This document shows, one piece after another, positions 54,883 through 63,813 of a stretch of 64,000 bases of DNA (positions are counted from its first letter, which is position 1; each line of letters opens with the position of its first letter). The stretch comes from Fusarium oxysporum f. sp. lycopersici 4287 (Eukaryota; Ascomycota; Sordariomycetes; Hypocreales; Nectriaceae): NCBI RefSeq assembly GCF_000149955.1, contig NC_030988.1, forward strand, positions 2,997,355-3,061,354, read 5' to 3'. The translations under genes were made by a program, and so were the position numbers. Under the pieces are notes generated by a model. The model saw only the letters and a program-made list of their open reading frames with translations, made no database searches and was not told the DNA's origin.

Positions 54883-56433
54883 GCCACGAACGGCGCTGAA
54901 GTAGACAAGTAGGCATGAGCCAGCTCTCCCATATTCAAAGTCTTCAGTAGCCATATCGTAACAGAGACGAAGTATAGCGTCGCCAAGAGGATCCTCATGT
55001 GCGACCTCTTGATCACGAGTACTTGGATTTGTACTTGACTTCTCGTCCAAAACCTCATCTTCTTCAGCAAGCGAATCGAATCCCTCTCCGTCCTCTTCAT
55101 CATCTGTACAATCATAATCACTCTCGTCTTCGGATTCGCTAAGATCGTCCTCGTCGTGATGTGGCGATGTAGCACCCTGGGCCGCCAATGGTTGCAGGCC
55201 CCATACTGGGTCGTACCAGAGCTGTTCCAGCATTTCTCGTTGACGCTGAGACAGTTCTTGTCCTAGTATCGACCGTGCCATTGACGGGGATAGGCCCAAG
55301 ACTCGAAACCAGAAGCAAGCACAACGCTTGAACTCGTTTCTATACTGACGCTCGGAGGTCGGCCTCATGACGAGCTCGAAAGGCGCCTTGTAGGGACGAT
55401 CGGGAAACCTGCCTCGAAGCCACCTCCGCACGCTGACATCCGTGTACCTCACCGTCTCTTCACATCGATCAAATAGACGATCAAGAGCCGCTACAATCGA
55501 GACAAGCTTACATTCGTTCTTGACTGAACTGTATAACTCCTGGCCGTTGTGAACCCCGAGCCAGAGAGGTTGACTGTGTATCAAAGGTAGTTCCGAGAGT
55601 GTAACTAGTATATCACGGCGTCCTTGGCCAAGGGTCTCATCCCAACGGGTGCGGCGCATCCAGTTTGTCAACAACTCTTTTTTCGGTACGCCCTCACTTG
55701 CAAGAGGGACGCTCGGTTGCTTTGCCAGAAGTTCAGGCTCTTCTAGGAGCATTTCCTGGGCAAAGTTCTTGATCGAGTCAGGCGCTGCTTGTAGAAACAG
55801 GCGGCTTGCTGAAGTCCCCTTCTGCATCTGTCGATCGCTTGTATGCACAACCCAGGATCGGAGAATGTCATTCGCTTTCCAGCTCTGGAAGGTCAGGTTG
55901 TCTTCGATATGATCCCGAAGCCATTGCTTTCCTCTTGCACCTGTTCTGGCGATTTCATTTCTATGCGACTTCTTCAGATGCCGCGACTGCACTTCATAAC
56001 TTCCGGATCGTACATTGCAGTATTTACAAATGGAACCGCTCTGTAACGCCAGATATGGGTGTAGCGTAGACCCATCAGGGCATGGAGGGAGGGTGTCGGG
56101 GTCAACAAGGCGCAGAGACTGAACAAGGGAGTTGATATTACGGCGCTCTGACTTGGGAACGCCGTGTTTCTCCCCAAGATGGCGTCCAACGCGATCATCA
56201 TTAGTCTTCAAAGCATACCCACAGCGCTTGCAGATGATGACTAAATGTGAAAAGTCATAATGCAGATCCAGGGTTTCTAGTCTTTGCAACTGCCTCGTTG
56301 TGATTCTGTGCGTAACCGGAGAAGCCCCTGAAGGTTGAGAAGACATGATCTGGAATGTTGAGGTAGGAAAACTATGCCAAGAGAAAGAAAGGATTATGGC
56401 AGACGTTACTCTGCAACACACGCTTGCGAACAT
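54841..56433 (-). CDS. OrsD-type C2H2 zinc-finger protein, 3' end replaced by element end
   Basis: The frame of 530 codons starts at 56433; a second in-frame ATG, 28 codons downstream (MSSQPSGASP), is the more likely start. The first finger is ICKRCGYALKTNDDRVGRHL followed by GEKH; the second is CKYCNVRSGSYEVQSRHLKK then SH. A conserved central part follows (RWLRGRFPDRPYKAPFELVM, CFWFRVLGLSP, LSQRQREMLEQLW), then an acidic linker. Native similarity would continue after LLVYFSAVRGL, but at 54882 the gamma-2 terminus begins, and the last residues (STIQHSCWGLHD) are read from it. The family's large members continue into the region seen at 11740-13345. The protein is therefore a truncated but expressible zinc-finger protein. 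Three palindromes lie upstream (56475-56601). Confidence 0.75.
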   Translation of the reverse strand: MFASVCCRVTSAIILSFSWHSFPTSTFQIMSSQPSGASPVTHRITTRQLQRLETLDLHYDFSHLVIICKRCGYALKTNDDRVGRHLGEKHGVPKSERRNINSLVQSLRLVDPDTLPPCPDGSTLHPYLALQSGSICKYCNVRSGSYEVQSRHLKKSHRNEIARTGARGKQWLRDHIEDNLTFQSWKANDILRSWVVHTSDRQMQKGTSASRLFLQAAPDSIKNFAQEMLLEEPELLAKQPSVPLASEGVPKKELLTNWMRRTRWDETLGQGRRDILVTLSELPLIHSQPLWLGVHNGQELYSSVKNECKLVSIVAALDRLFDRCEETVRYTDVSVRRWLRGRFPDRPYKAPFELVMRPTSERQYRNEFKRCACFWFRVLGLSPSMARSILGQELSQRQREMLEQLWYDPVWGLQPLAAQGATSPHHDEDDLSESEDESDYDCTDDEEDGEGFDSLAEEDEVLDEKSSTNPSTRDQEVAHEDPLGDAILRLCYDMATEDFEYGRAGSCLLVYFSAVRGLSTIQHSCWGLHD

Positions 56434-56471
56434 TCATCGATCCCTACTAGGGTGGCACAGACCACTGCGAT

Positions 56472-56620
56472 GGGAACGGGCCCCGTTACGCGTTTGTGTA
56501 AACATGACCGATTTAGGAACGGGGCCCGTTCCCGATGTCAAAGAGGGGGTAGAGATCTTCGGGCTCTGATTGGTGCAAAACCGGGAACGGGCCCCGTTCC
56601 CGACAAGAATACTTGAGTAG
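56472..56620. repeat. Iteron-hairpin terminus beta-2 (three ACGGGNCCCGT palindromes), ends at TAG 56620
   Basis: Palindromes are centred at 56481, 56524 and 56592 (spacings 43 and 68, identical to beta-1). The third, GGGAACGGGCCCCGTTCCC, is followed by the end ATACTTGAGTAG at 56620, 28 bases from its centre. The first two palindromes lie just upstream of the OrsD gene start and could also act in its promoter. Confidence 0.75.
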
Positions 56621-56720
56621 AATGTCCAACGCGGTCTAACAGACCTCATCGCCAGATTGTTGTGAGAAATCTGAAGCACGATAGGAGAGAATTTAGAAAA
56701 GTCTTTAACCTAAAGGAATA

Positions 56721-57208
56721 ACGTACACGATAAGAGAGTGGCACAAACAAGCGAGTGGCACAGCATACTGTGCAGCTAGAAACAACTTACCCTATACGAA
56801 TTTACTTCTTAAATAAAATAGCTAAAAATTTAGAAAATTTATTTCTAAAGATAGTATAGCTAGCTTAGTGAAGAGATATTTTTATAGAACTTTTAATTAT
56901 TTTATTTTATATAGAAAACCTTAAAATACAGTGTATTTTACAGTGTATTTATACTTTAAGGTTTATAGCTATAAAAAATTCTTTTAAAATTCTAAAAAAA
57001 TTAATTTACCTTATTTTAGAACATATATATAAGTTATTAAAATCTTAGCTATTTTAAGCCTAATTTGAATGTTTAAGAATTATTTAAAAACCTGCCTTTA
57101 AGGTGAAAAGTGGGGTGTGCCACTCGCTTGTCTGTGCCACTCGCTTGTCTGTGCCACTCGCTTGTCTGTGCCACTCGATTGTCTGTGCCACTCGCTTATT
57201 GTATACGT
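56721..57208. mobile_element. Fot-type MITE E1
   Basis: The left end is ACGTACACGATAAGAGAGTG; the right end finishes CGCTTATTGTATACGT at 57208. TA flanks both sides (56719-56720 and 57209-57210). The right end carries five tandem copies of a 17-base unit (GTGCCACTCGCTTGTCT), against two on the left. The interior is AT-rich and non-coding. Confidence 0.8.
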
Positions 57209-57323
57209 TAGTTAATCTGGAAGATAAAAGGTGGCGGCACGGATGACTCGGACTTACAATTATCCGAGTGATAGGATTTACTTAGTAATGTGATTATAGT
57301 GTTAGTTGACTTAAATAAGGCTA

Positions 57324-57765
57324 ACGTACATGATAAGCGAGTGCCACAGACAAAGCGAGTGCAACACTTGAAATTTCTTAGTGTTTTCACCTTAAGCTAA
57401 CATAAATCTCTAAAATCAAAGAAAAATGTCCATTTGTTCAAAACTTGGAAATAAGCGTTATGATACAAGAAATATCTACTACATATTTTCTTAGACTTTT
57501 AAAAAGGCTATTTATAATCTTATTAAAGAAAATCTTATTCACACTGTGGATTCGGGGTTCTTCTAACCTTTCATGCCGTATCAATTTTTTTAAAAATGTA
57601 TGAGAAATACTATGATATAGCTCTACCCTTTAAATGATTCAATTATACTTCTTAGCCAGATAATAATTAAATAACCTATCTTTAGAAAACTTGAGGTTTA
57701 CTCTTTTAGCAGCACAGTATAAGTGTTGCACTCGCTTGTCTGTGGCACTCGCTTATCATGTACGT
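57324..57765. mobile_element. Fot-type MITE E2
   Basis: The ends are ACGTACATGATAAGCGAGTG (57324) and the complement ending at 57765, flanked by TA. Each end has two units of the AAGCGAGTGCCACAGAC type. The interior is AT-rich and non-coding, with little similarity to E1 outside the ends. Confidence 0.8.
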
Positions 57766-57903
57766 TAACTAAATGGTTTAATAAATAAATAAATAATAGC
57801 TCCTCGATAAACCGAACCTACCATCATAATCTCAAGGTCAAATTTCATACCTATGCATTTTTTCACGTCTTTCCTATCATCATTGAGGCATATACTGAAT
57901 TTC

Positions 57904-57995
57904 GTCGGTTCCCCCAGATTTAGATTGTCGGTTACCCCATGTCATGCTAGCGCCTTTTCATTTCCCACCAAAAAAAGTTTGTCGGTTACCAAGCG
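57904..57995. repeat. Iteron array delta (motif GTCGGTTACCCC), partial terminus
   Basis: GTCGGTT followed by C-rich sequence occurs at 57904, 57927 and 57981 (spacings 23 and 54, close to the gamma pair). TAGCGCC..TTTCATTT lies between copies 2 and 3, as at gamma-2. The hairpin is weak, and no TAG lies at the expected distance. The oxidoreductase fragment at 58089 lies to the right. Confidence 0.4.
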
Positions 57996-58088
57996 ACGCG
58001 GGGCATAGTTGTCAGTGTTCCAAGAGACATAGACCACCAACACCCTGAAGCCTAGTCCTCTAAGATTTTCAGACTCGAGTATATCAGC

Positions 58089-58144
58089 ATGTACGACCTT
58101 GTCGTAGTTGGTCATGGCATTGCCGGCCTCGCCGCCGCAGTATC
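58089..58144 (+). pseudogene. 5' fragment of FAD-dependent oxidoreductase gene
   Basis: The ATG at 58089 opens MYDLVVVGHGIAGLAAAVS, the beta-alpha-beta dinucleotide-binding start (GxGxxG) of an FAD-dependent monooxygenase or oxidoreductase. The copia LTR begins at 58145 and ends the coding sequence. No continuation is recognisable beyond the far LTR at 63686. Confidence 0.6.
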
Positions 58145-58294
58145 TGTCAAACATTACGTGTATTCGGTTCATTGATGTGAATTGGTGTATTCATCTTGTG
58201 TTCTGTTGAAATCTACCCCTTAGAGGTTTTACCATTTCGGCTGTAATCTTAAAGTATCCCTGCTTGCACGTGAGACCCCAGCACCTGTTCAACA
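58145..58294 (-). repeat. 3' LTR of copia element
   Basis: 150 bp, matching 63537-63686 apart from TGTCAAACATT versus TGTCAGACATT. It has no open frame. Confidence 0.92.
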
Positions 58295-58382
58295 CACCCC
58301 CCCAGACTGGCCATCGTGGCTCAGTCTGTGCAGTCCGTATTCCTATTGTCAGGTTGGCCATCCTTCCGATCCCTTATTCGGC

Positions 58383-61300
58383 TCATCCATCAAGCTGTTC
58401 CTCTGCTCTGACAAAGTCCTCCGCAGTGAGCTCCTTGAACCTTCTCTCTTGAATCTTATCGTTAATATCCACTAGGCCAACCTGCATGACGAACTTCTGG
58501 AACTGCTGAGCGGGTAATGCCTTCGTGAGGCCGTCCGCAATCATCTCGGTGGTGGGAGTATGCCGGACCGAGATCCGGTTAGCGAGTGCTTCCTGGCGTA
58601 GCCAGTGGTTATGGATGTCGACGTGTCGAAGTTTGGTCTGCAGGAGCGCCACGTCGGAATTAATAAGCCGAATGGTCTGCGCGTTATCGCACTGAATGAT
58701 GATGCTTCTGTTGTCAAGGGTCACGCCGAGCTCGGTGATTAATCTGGAGATGAACATGGACTCCTTCGCAGCCTGCGCAAGTGCCAGCAACTCCGCCTCT
58801 GTTGTAGAGGTAGTCACGGTGTCCTGCTTGTTGGCGCGCCATCCAATAGTCCCTCCAAATAGCTTCATCACGTAGGCTTGCGAGCTCTTCCGATCGATTG
58901 TGTTGTCGGCAAAGGAAGCGTCACTGTACACATCAAAAGTGTCTGTTCCGCCGAGTTGTAGTGCAAGTGCCCTGGTGTTTTGCAGATACCGGAATAGGTG
59001 GTCCAAGGCCTCATGGTGATCATCGCTCGGGTTCATGTTGAATCGACAAAGTCGAGAAACAGCAAAGGCAATATCGGGTCGAGTGATTACTGCCAGGTAG
59101 AGCACTGATCCGGTCTTGCGTTGATACTGCTGTATTGACGCTGTTGATGCGCGCTCTTCGTTCGGAAGAAGTTCTTTCGTGGTCATTGGAGTGAGGGAAG
59201 GCTTTCCCCCTTGAATCCTAAAATGACTAGTGATCTTATCCACGAATGACGATTGCGACAGCCAAATCAGACGTTGGTTTCGGTCGCGAATAATCTCAAT
59301 TCCAAGAAACCACTGTAGCATATCTCCTCCAGAGAGTTGGTACTTTTCTCGAAGCTTGCCTATCGTCCATTCGACCGATCTTTGATTGGTCTTCTCGTAG
59401 GCAACAATGAGGTCGTCCACATAGAAGAATATCAATATTCCTCCTTTCGAGAGACAGCATGGCTCGTGAGGTACAGACTTGAACCCAATGTTCGTAAGGG
59501 TGGTGGTTAGTTCCTTTTGCCAAAGTAATGGTGACTGGCGCAAGCCGTATAGTGCTTTCTGAAGTTTGAGGATCAGGCCAGGCTTCCGGTAGCCTCCGGG
59601 CATCCGCATATAGACGTCCTGTTTCAGTTCAGCATTGACAAAGGCGTTGACGACATCATACTGGAGAAGTTCTAAATCAAAGCGAGCAGCTATAGCCATG
59701 AGTGTTCGGAAAGATCTGCCGGCAAGTGTGGATGCATAGGTATCCTCGTGTGTCGACTTGGCCTGTTGATCGCCTCGTACAACGAGCCGGGCCTTGCACT
59801 TGGTGAACCATCCGTGCTTGTCGAACTTGTATACATAAACCCACATGCAGTCCAGGAGTTCCTTGCCTGCGGCTTCTTCTCTCTGAACCTCACGCCAGGA
59901 GCGCATTTCTTTATGGCTTTCAAGATGAGTCTTTTCTGCCTCGCGGAATAGGTCACCTAGTGGATGGTTCTTGAGGTCTTTATGCCTTTTTGGCAATATT
60001 GGCATGTCTCGCCGGTGTATTCGGCGTTGGCCGTCACCTAAATCTGTCAGCTTTGCAGATTGTGTTTTGCGATTGGGAGAATCCATCAGCTTAGTAGATT
60101 CCCCTCGACTTCCCGTAAACTGAGGTTCTCCGCTATCAGGGTGGCAGCTGGCCGAGCTCGCCTGCTTCTCGAGCTTCCGCTTACTCACCACCTTGCCATT
60201 CCAGGTCCCTTTCACAGATGCGAGTCGACCGGCATTAAATGCGGCCTCCCAGTAACTGCTCGGAGTTGAAATGACTCGAGGGGCTCCATTTGCGCCGTCT
60301 CGTCCCGGGGAAGTGCCAGCGCTAGGTGGGACATGCACCATCTTGGCAGCTCGTAACTGAGGGGGGTTTTCCCCCTCCTTCCTCACGGGAGGTTCTCTGA
60401 TAGTAGCGACCAGAAGGGCAGCAGGCCGTAGAGGGCAAGTCTCCGGGGTCAGGTAGGGAGTGAATCGAGCGGTCGTGTAGGGGTGATCAGTCCCGTCAGG
60501 CTCTTCTCGATTGCGATCTCCTACGACTAGTGTCCTGCCAGTCTCACCCTGCGTAATCGTGAGATCACGTTCAAACCCTCTATGTGGATAACTTGCAGCC
60601 TCCCGCTCAAACGCTAGTCCTTCAGGCAAGGCGCTTAATTCCTCGTCTTCTTCTTGGGTAGAAGCATCCAGATTGATGCTAGATCCCTGTGGGACCTCTG
60701 CATCAGTGAGATGCTGAATAAGTTCTTCCTCGTTTAGTTCTTTTAAATCATCCTTGAGGTGTTGGACATCCCCAGAGAACGTCTCCTTCTCGTTGAAGAT
60801 CACGTCTCTAGTGGAGATGACCTTGTTGGTCAACGGATTCCAGACCCTGTAGATGTTTGTCGAGTTATACCCGACCAGGTATCCTATCCACCCTCGGGGA
60901 TTGAGTCGTTGTCGCCGATTCTTCTTTTTCAAAGCATCGGTCGTCATCGCAAAGGCTTTACAGCCATACACGCGTAGGTGTGTTTGATCGGGCTTACGCT
61001 CCGTGACAACCACGCCGTCCCTAAAGGCAAAGTAAGTGTAGAAACGCTCATATGGCGTCTTCCAATTGTAGATATACTTGGGTGTCCTATTGTATAGGTA
61101 TACGGCAGCGCGCCAGATCTCAACCCAAAGGAACGAAGGCAGCTTTGCTCCAGCTCTCATTGCACGAGCTTTCTCCTTGATCACACCCCCCGAGCGCTCT
61201 GCGCCGCCATTTTGACTTTGGGCATATGGCGCGGAGGGCTCTAGGCGCATCCCGTTTTTGATACTGAGGAAGTCACTTACCTGGTGACTATCCGGGATCT

Positions 61301-62210
61301 CGTTATCACACTCGATGACTTCGGGCCTACACTGGAGTTGTCGCTCTAGTGTTCTGAGTAGATGCTCAAGTGCACCGATAAGCGTTGGTGCAGTTCGATC
61401 GGGAAGATAATAGTCCCAGATATAGCCAGAGTAACGGTCGGTGACCAGCATAGCTGAAGTGTAGCCTGGATCCCCACTCATGTCGTGGAAATCAATAGCG
61501 AGTCGGATTCCAGCCTTCTCGGGTGGAACTCGTCTTTGTCGACGGACTTGGCGCTTCACCTTCGCCATTCCACAAGCATCACACTCAACCGTGGAGATCC
61601 CTCTGATCTTCACCCCCCGACATTGGCCCACGAGGTGCTTGAGTGCTTCAGGCCCTGGGTGTCCAAGTCGAAGGTGCCAAAAGGTTTCGTCTCCACTGCG
61701 AGGAGGGCGTTTAGTCCACGAATCATACTGTTTCCGTTTGGCTAGGAATGCCGCTGCCGTTGTTGATTTGTCGATATACTCCAGTACGTACTGGTCGAAA
61801 TGATCCGTCAATGTGCAGAGGATTGAATCATCTTTCCTGCGGATTTGGTTGTTATTCCCTTTGGTATCCCAGTAGTAGCCCCTTTTCCGCAACTGGCGGT
61901 ATGACACAATATTGCATGCAAAGTTTACGCAATGAGCTACATCTCGCAATCTGAGAAGAGAGGGTCCTTGAGGTCCTTGAACGCGAATATCCACGTTCCC
62001 GTACCCGTGAATGGCCACTGGTGACTCCCCTGCGTAGACGAAGTCTCCAGACGGTGCCGGTCGGTAGTTGAGGAACCTGCACACTTCATTGAAGATATGG
62101 ATTGTCGATCCAGAGTCAAGGATGGCAGAATGTCTGAGAGGGTAGGGGGCACAGTTGAAGGCTGCGATAAAGTTATGCGTCACTAGGTAGGTTGCCTTGA
62201 CGTGTGCCAT
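58383..62210 (-). CDS. Copia pol: protease, integrase, reverse transcriptase, RNase H
   Basis: 1275 codons from the ATG at 62208-62210. Order of motifs: protease AILDSGSTIHIF; gag-pre-integrase HLRLGHPGPEALKHLV then CDACGMAKV; integrase Asp blocks LAIDFHDMSGD and VIECDNEIPD. The integrase Glu is in NGGAERSGGVIKEKARAM. Reverse transcriptase follows (CKARLVVRGDQQ, YDVVNAFVNAELKQDVYMRM, FFYVDDLIVAYE), then RNase H (YSDASFADNTIDRKSSQAYV and near-C-terminal KLRHVDIHNHWLRQEA). All catalytic residues are present. The frame is the same as gag, separated only by a TGA and four codons, so pol could be made by stop-codon readthrough or by internal initiation. The product acts in cytoplasmic particles and then the nucleus. 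Confidence 0.93.
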   Translation of the reverse strand: MAHVKATYLVTHNFIAAFNCAPYPLRHSAILDSGSTIHIFNEVCRFLNYRPAPSGDFVYAGESPVAIHGYGNVDIRVQGPQGPSLLRLRDVAHCVNFACNIVSYRQLRKRGYYWDTKGNNNQIRRKDDSILCTLTDHFDQYVLEYIDKSTTAAAFLAKRKQYDSWTKRPPRSGDETFWHLRLGHPGPEALKHLVGQCRGVKIRGISTVECDACGMAKVKRQVRRQRRVPPEKAGIRLAIDFHDMSGDPGYTSAMLVTDRYSGYIWDYYLPDRTAPTLIGALEHLLRTLERQLQCRPEVIECDNEIPDSHQVSDFLSIKNGMRLEPSAPYAQSQNGGAERSGGVIKEKARAMRAGAKLPSFLWVEIWRAAVYLYNRTPKYIYNWKTPYERFYTYFAFRDGVVVTERKPDQTHLRVYGCKAFAMTTDALKKKNRRQRLNPRGWIGYLVGYNSTNIYRVWNPLTNKVISTRDVIFNEKETFSGDVQHLKDDLKELNEEELIQHLTDAEVPQGSSINLDASTQEEDEELSALPEGLAFEREAASYPHRGFERDLTITQGETGRTLVVGDRNREEPDGTDHPYTTARFTPYLTPETCPLRPAALLVATIREPPVRKEGENPPQLRAAKMVHVPPSAGTSPGRDGANGAPRVISTPSSYWEAAFNAGRLASVKGTWNGKVVSKRKLEKQASSASCHPDSGEPQFTGSRGESTKLMDSPNRKTQSAKLTDLGDGQRRIHRRDMPILPKRHKDLKNHPLGDLFREAEKTHLESHKEMRSWREVQREEAAGKELLDCMWVYVYKFDKHGWFTKCKARLVVRGDQQAKSTHEDTYASTLAGRSFRTLMAIAARFDLELLQYDVVNAFVNAELKQDVYMRMPGGYRKPGLILKLQKALYGLRQSPLLWQKELTTTLTNIGFKSVPHEPCCLSKGGILIFFYVDDLIVAYEKTNQRSVEWTIGKLREKYQLSGGDMLQWFLGIEIIRDRNQRLIWLSQSSFVDKITSHFRIQGGKPSLTPMTTKELLPNEERASTASIQQYQRKTGSVLYLAVITRPDIAFAVSRLCRFNMNPSDDHHEALDHLFRYLQNTRALALQLGGTDTFDVYSDASFADNTIDRKSSQAYVMKLFGGTIGWRANKQDTVTTSTTEAELLALAQAAKESMFISRLITELGVTLDNRSIIIQCDNAQTIRLINSDVALLQTKLRHVDIHNHWLRQEALANRISVRHTPTTEMIADGLTKALPAQQFQKFVMQVGLVDINDKIQERRFKELTAEDFVRAEEQLDG

Positions 62211-62222
62211 ACCCCGCCCAAG

Positions 62223-63464
62223 TCACTCGTCCTGAGTGGTTCTGTCTCTACTTTTGGACAATCGTTTGACTTCCTCCACCAAACCAGTATCGTTCTTGAG
62301 ACGGTCATTTATTAATCGTTGTATCGCTTGGTTGGGCTCCCATCCTTCGGCTTTCTGGGCTGGGAATAAGTACCAGCAGCCTTTCCAGTCATGGAAACCT
62401 AAACATCCTCGACAAGTAGGGCCATCCGGGTTCGGATTGACGGTCGTCTCTGCTCGTTTTCGTTTTGTTGATACTCCTCTTCCGCCGCCTCGTGCTCTAC
62501 GCCCACGGCCTTGGCCTCGCGTATCTCGATGTGCATAGGATGTTTCGTCCGTCGCCCAATCTGAGGCGTCTCCTTGGACTTCAATAGTGTCATTATCGCG
62601 GTCTGTGATTGCAGGTCTGTCGTTCCTGGATGCAGCGCCGTATGTGGCTGCGAATGCGCCTCTCTTGATTCCTGACGGCCTTCCGCTAGCGTTGGCCATT
62701 TTGGCTTCGTATCGAATGTCGGCAGCGACCTCTCGATAGTTGAGGGAATTATTGAGGATTTGAGGACGTCGGTGTTGTCGGAAAGTAGATGCCCAGCTGG
62801 GGAGAACATGGTACATTGCTCGGTTCAGGTCTTCCGCCCAGCATTGCGCGTCGAGGGCATCAGGGACTTTCTTGCTGATCGCTTCGGCCATCGTCGTCTC
62901 CCACTCCGTGACCCACTCGTTGAGTTTGTTGATCTTCGGGGCTGTATGTACGGCTTTGTGGTACTTGTCGCGCGCTTCGGGTCGAAGGCGTTCGTTGTAT
63001 ACCACTCCAGATCTTCGTAGCTCCTGATACCACTTGTCTAATCGGTCTCCCGTGACGCAGGATGTTTTCTGATACGTGGCCGAGACCGTCTTGAGGACAA
63101 ACTCGACCAGCTTCTGCTCCTGTTTCTTCGTCTCTCTATACGCCGTTTCTTTCAGAGAGTAGATCCTGATATCATGCTCGTATTCCGCTCTTCCTTCAGA
63201 CGTCAACTCTCCGATTCGCCGGGGCGGTACGTAATCTGAGCCGGGCGTCATTGTGCCACTATCGGGATCGTCCGGATCTGCTTGTCTGGGGTAGTCTCGG
63301 ATTTCTGGAAGTTCTGGTCGCTGAGGCCATCGGATGCGATCGGTCGGATCAATATACTGCCACAGGTCGTAGGCGTGCGCCAGTTTCTTGAATTCGTTGG
63401 ACCAGGAGTCCCAATCCTCCGGAGACGCGTAGCTAATGATCCTCTCGGCGTGTTTGGCCGACAT
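62223..63464 (-). CDS. Copia gag (413 aa)
   Basis: It starts MSAKHAERIISYASPEDWDS and resembles copia gag in its Trp-rich first half. A Cys/His knuckle CRGCLGFHDWKGC lies near residue 355, and an Arg/Gly-rich stretch precedes it (RGQGRGRRARGGGRG). It forms the particle shell and binds RNA. It ends at TGA (62223-62225); the next base is C, and pol follows in the same frame. Confidence 0.9.
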   Translation of the reverse strand: MSAKHAERIISYASPEDWDSWSNEFKKLAHAYDLWQYIDPTDRIRWPQRPELPEIRDYPRQADPDDPDSGTMTPGSDYVPPRRIGELTSEGRAEYEHDIRIYSLKETAYRETKKQEQKLVEFVLKTVSATYQKTSCVTGDRLDKWYQELRRSGVVYNERLRPEARDKYHKAVHTAPKINKLNEWVTEWETTMAEAISKKVPDALDAQCWAEDLNRAMYHVLPSWASTFRQHRRPQILNNSLNYREVAADIRYEAKMANASGRPSGIKRGAFAATYGAASRNDRPAITDRDNDTIEVQGDASDWATDETSYAHRDTRGQGRGRRARGGGRGVSTKRKRAETTVNPNPDGPTCRGCLGFHDWKGCWYLFPAQKAEGWEPNQAIQRLINDRLKNDTGLVEEVKRLSKSRDRTTQDE

Positions 63465-63536
63465 GGTGATAGAATGAACCGAAGGTCGTATGCATTTGGG
63501 TGCGCGGGTCGCTGAGATGCAATTGAGACTCTTAAT

Positions 63537-63686
63537 TGTCAGACATTACGTGTATTCGGTTCATTGATGTGAATTGGTGTATTCATCTTGTGTTCTGTTG
63601 AAATCTACCCCTTAGAGGTTTTACCATTTCGGCTGTAATCTTAAAGTATCCCTGCTTGCACGTGAGACCCCAGCACCTGTTCAACA
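63537..63686 (-). repeat. 5' LTR of copia element
   Basis: 150 bp; on the minus strand it begins TGTTGAACAGGTGCTGGGGT and ends TAATGTCTGACA. The likely primer-binding region follows inward (ATTAAGAGTCTCAATTGC), but the tRNA is not identified. Confidence 0.92.
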
Positions 63687-63813
63687 CTTATTGGATAAAA
63701 GTGGGTCTGTTGAGTAGAGCGACTTTTTCTGATTTTAATGATGTATATTATGTAATCATAGAAGTAGAAGTACTGATGTTATTACTTAGTTCCCCTAGTG
63801 GGAATAAAGAGGT

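Larger units (their letters stand above)
58145..63686 (-). mobile_element. Complete Ty1/copia LTR retrotransposon
   Basis: Identical-length 150-bp LTRs (58145-58294 and 63537-63686) begin TG and end CA on either strand and differ at one noticed base. The coding strand is minus. A polypurine tract (GGGGGGGTG) precedes the 3' LTR, at about 58295-58303. Gag and pol frames are intact. The flanks show no clear 5-bp duplication. Near-identical LTRs suggest a young copy. Confidence 0.92.

Noticed and set aside
57115..57195. Tandem 17-base units as a CRISPR array
   Set aside because: Units are directly adjacent with no spacers and lie in a transposon end in a eukaryotic genome.
57904..58010. Delta array as a seventh complete terminus
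   Set aside because: Iteron spacing fits, but the hairpin is poor and no TAG lies at the expected distance; kept only as partial.
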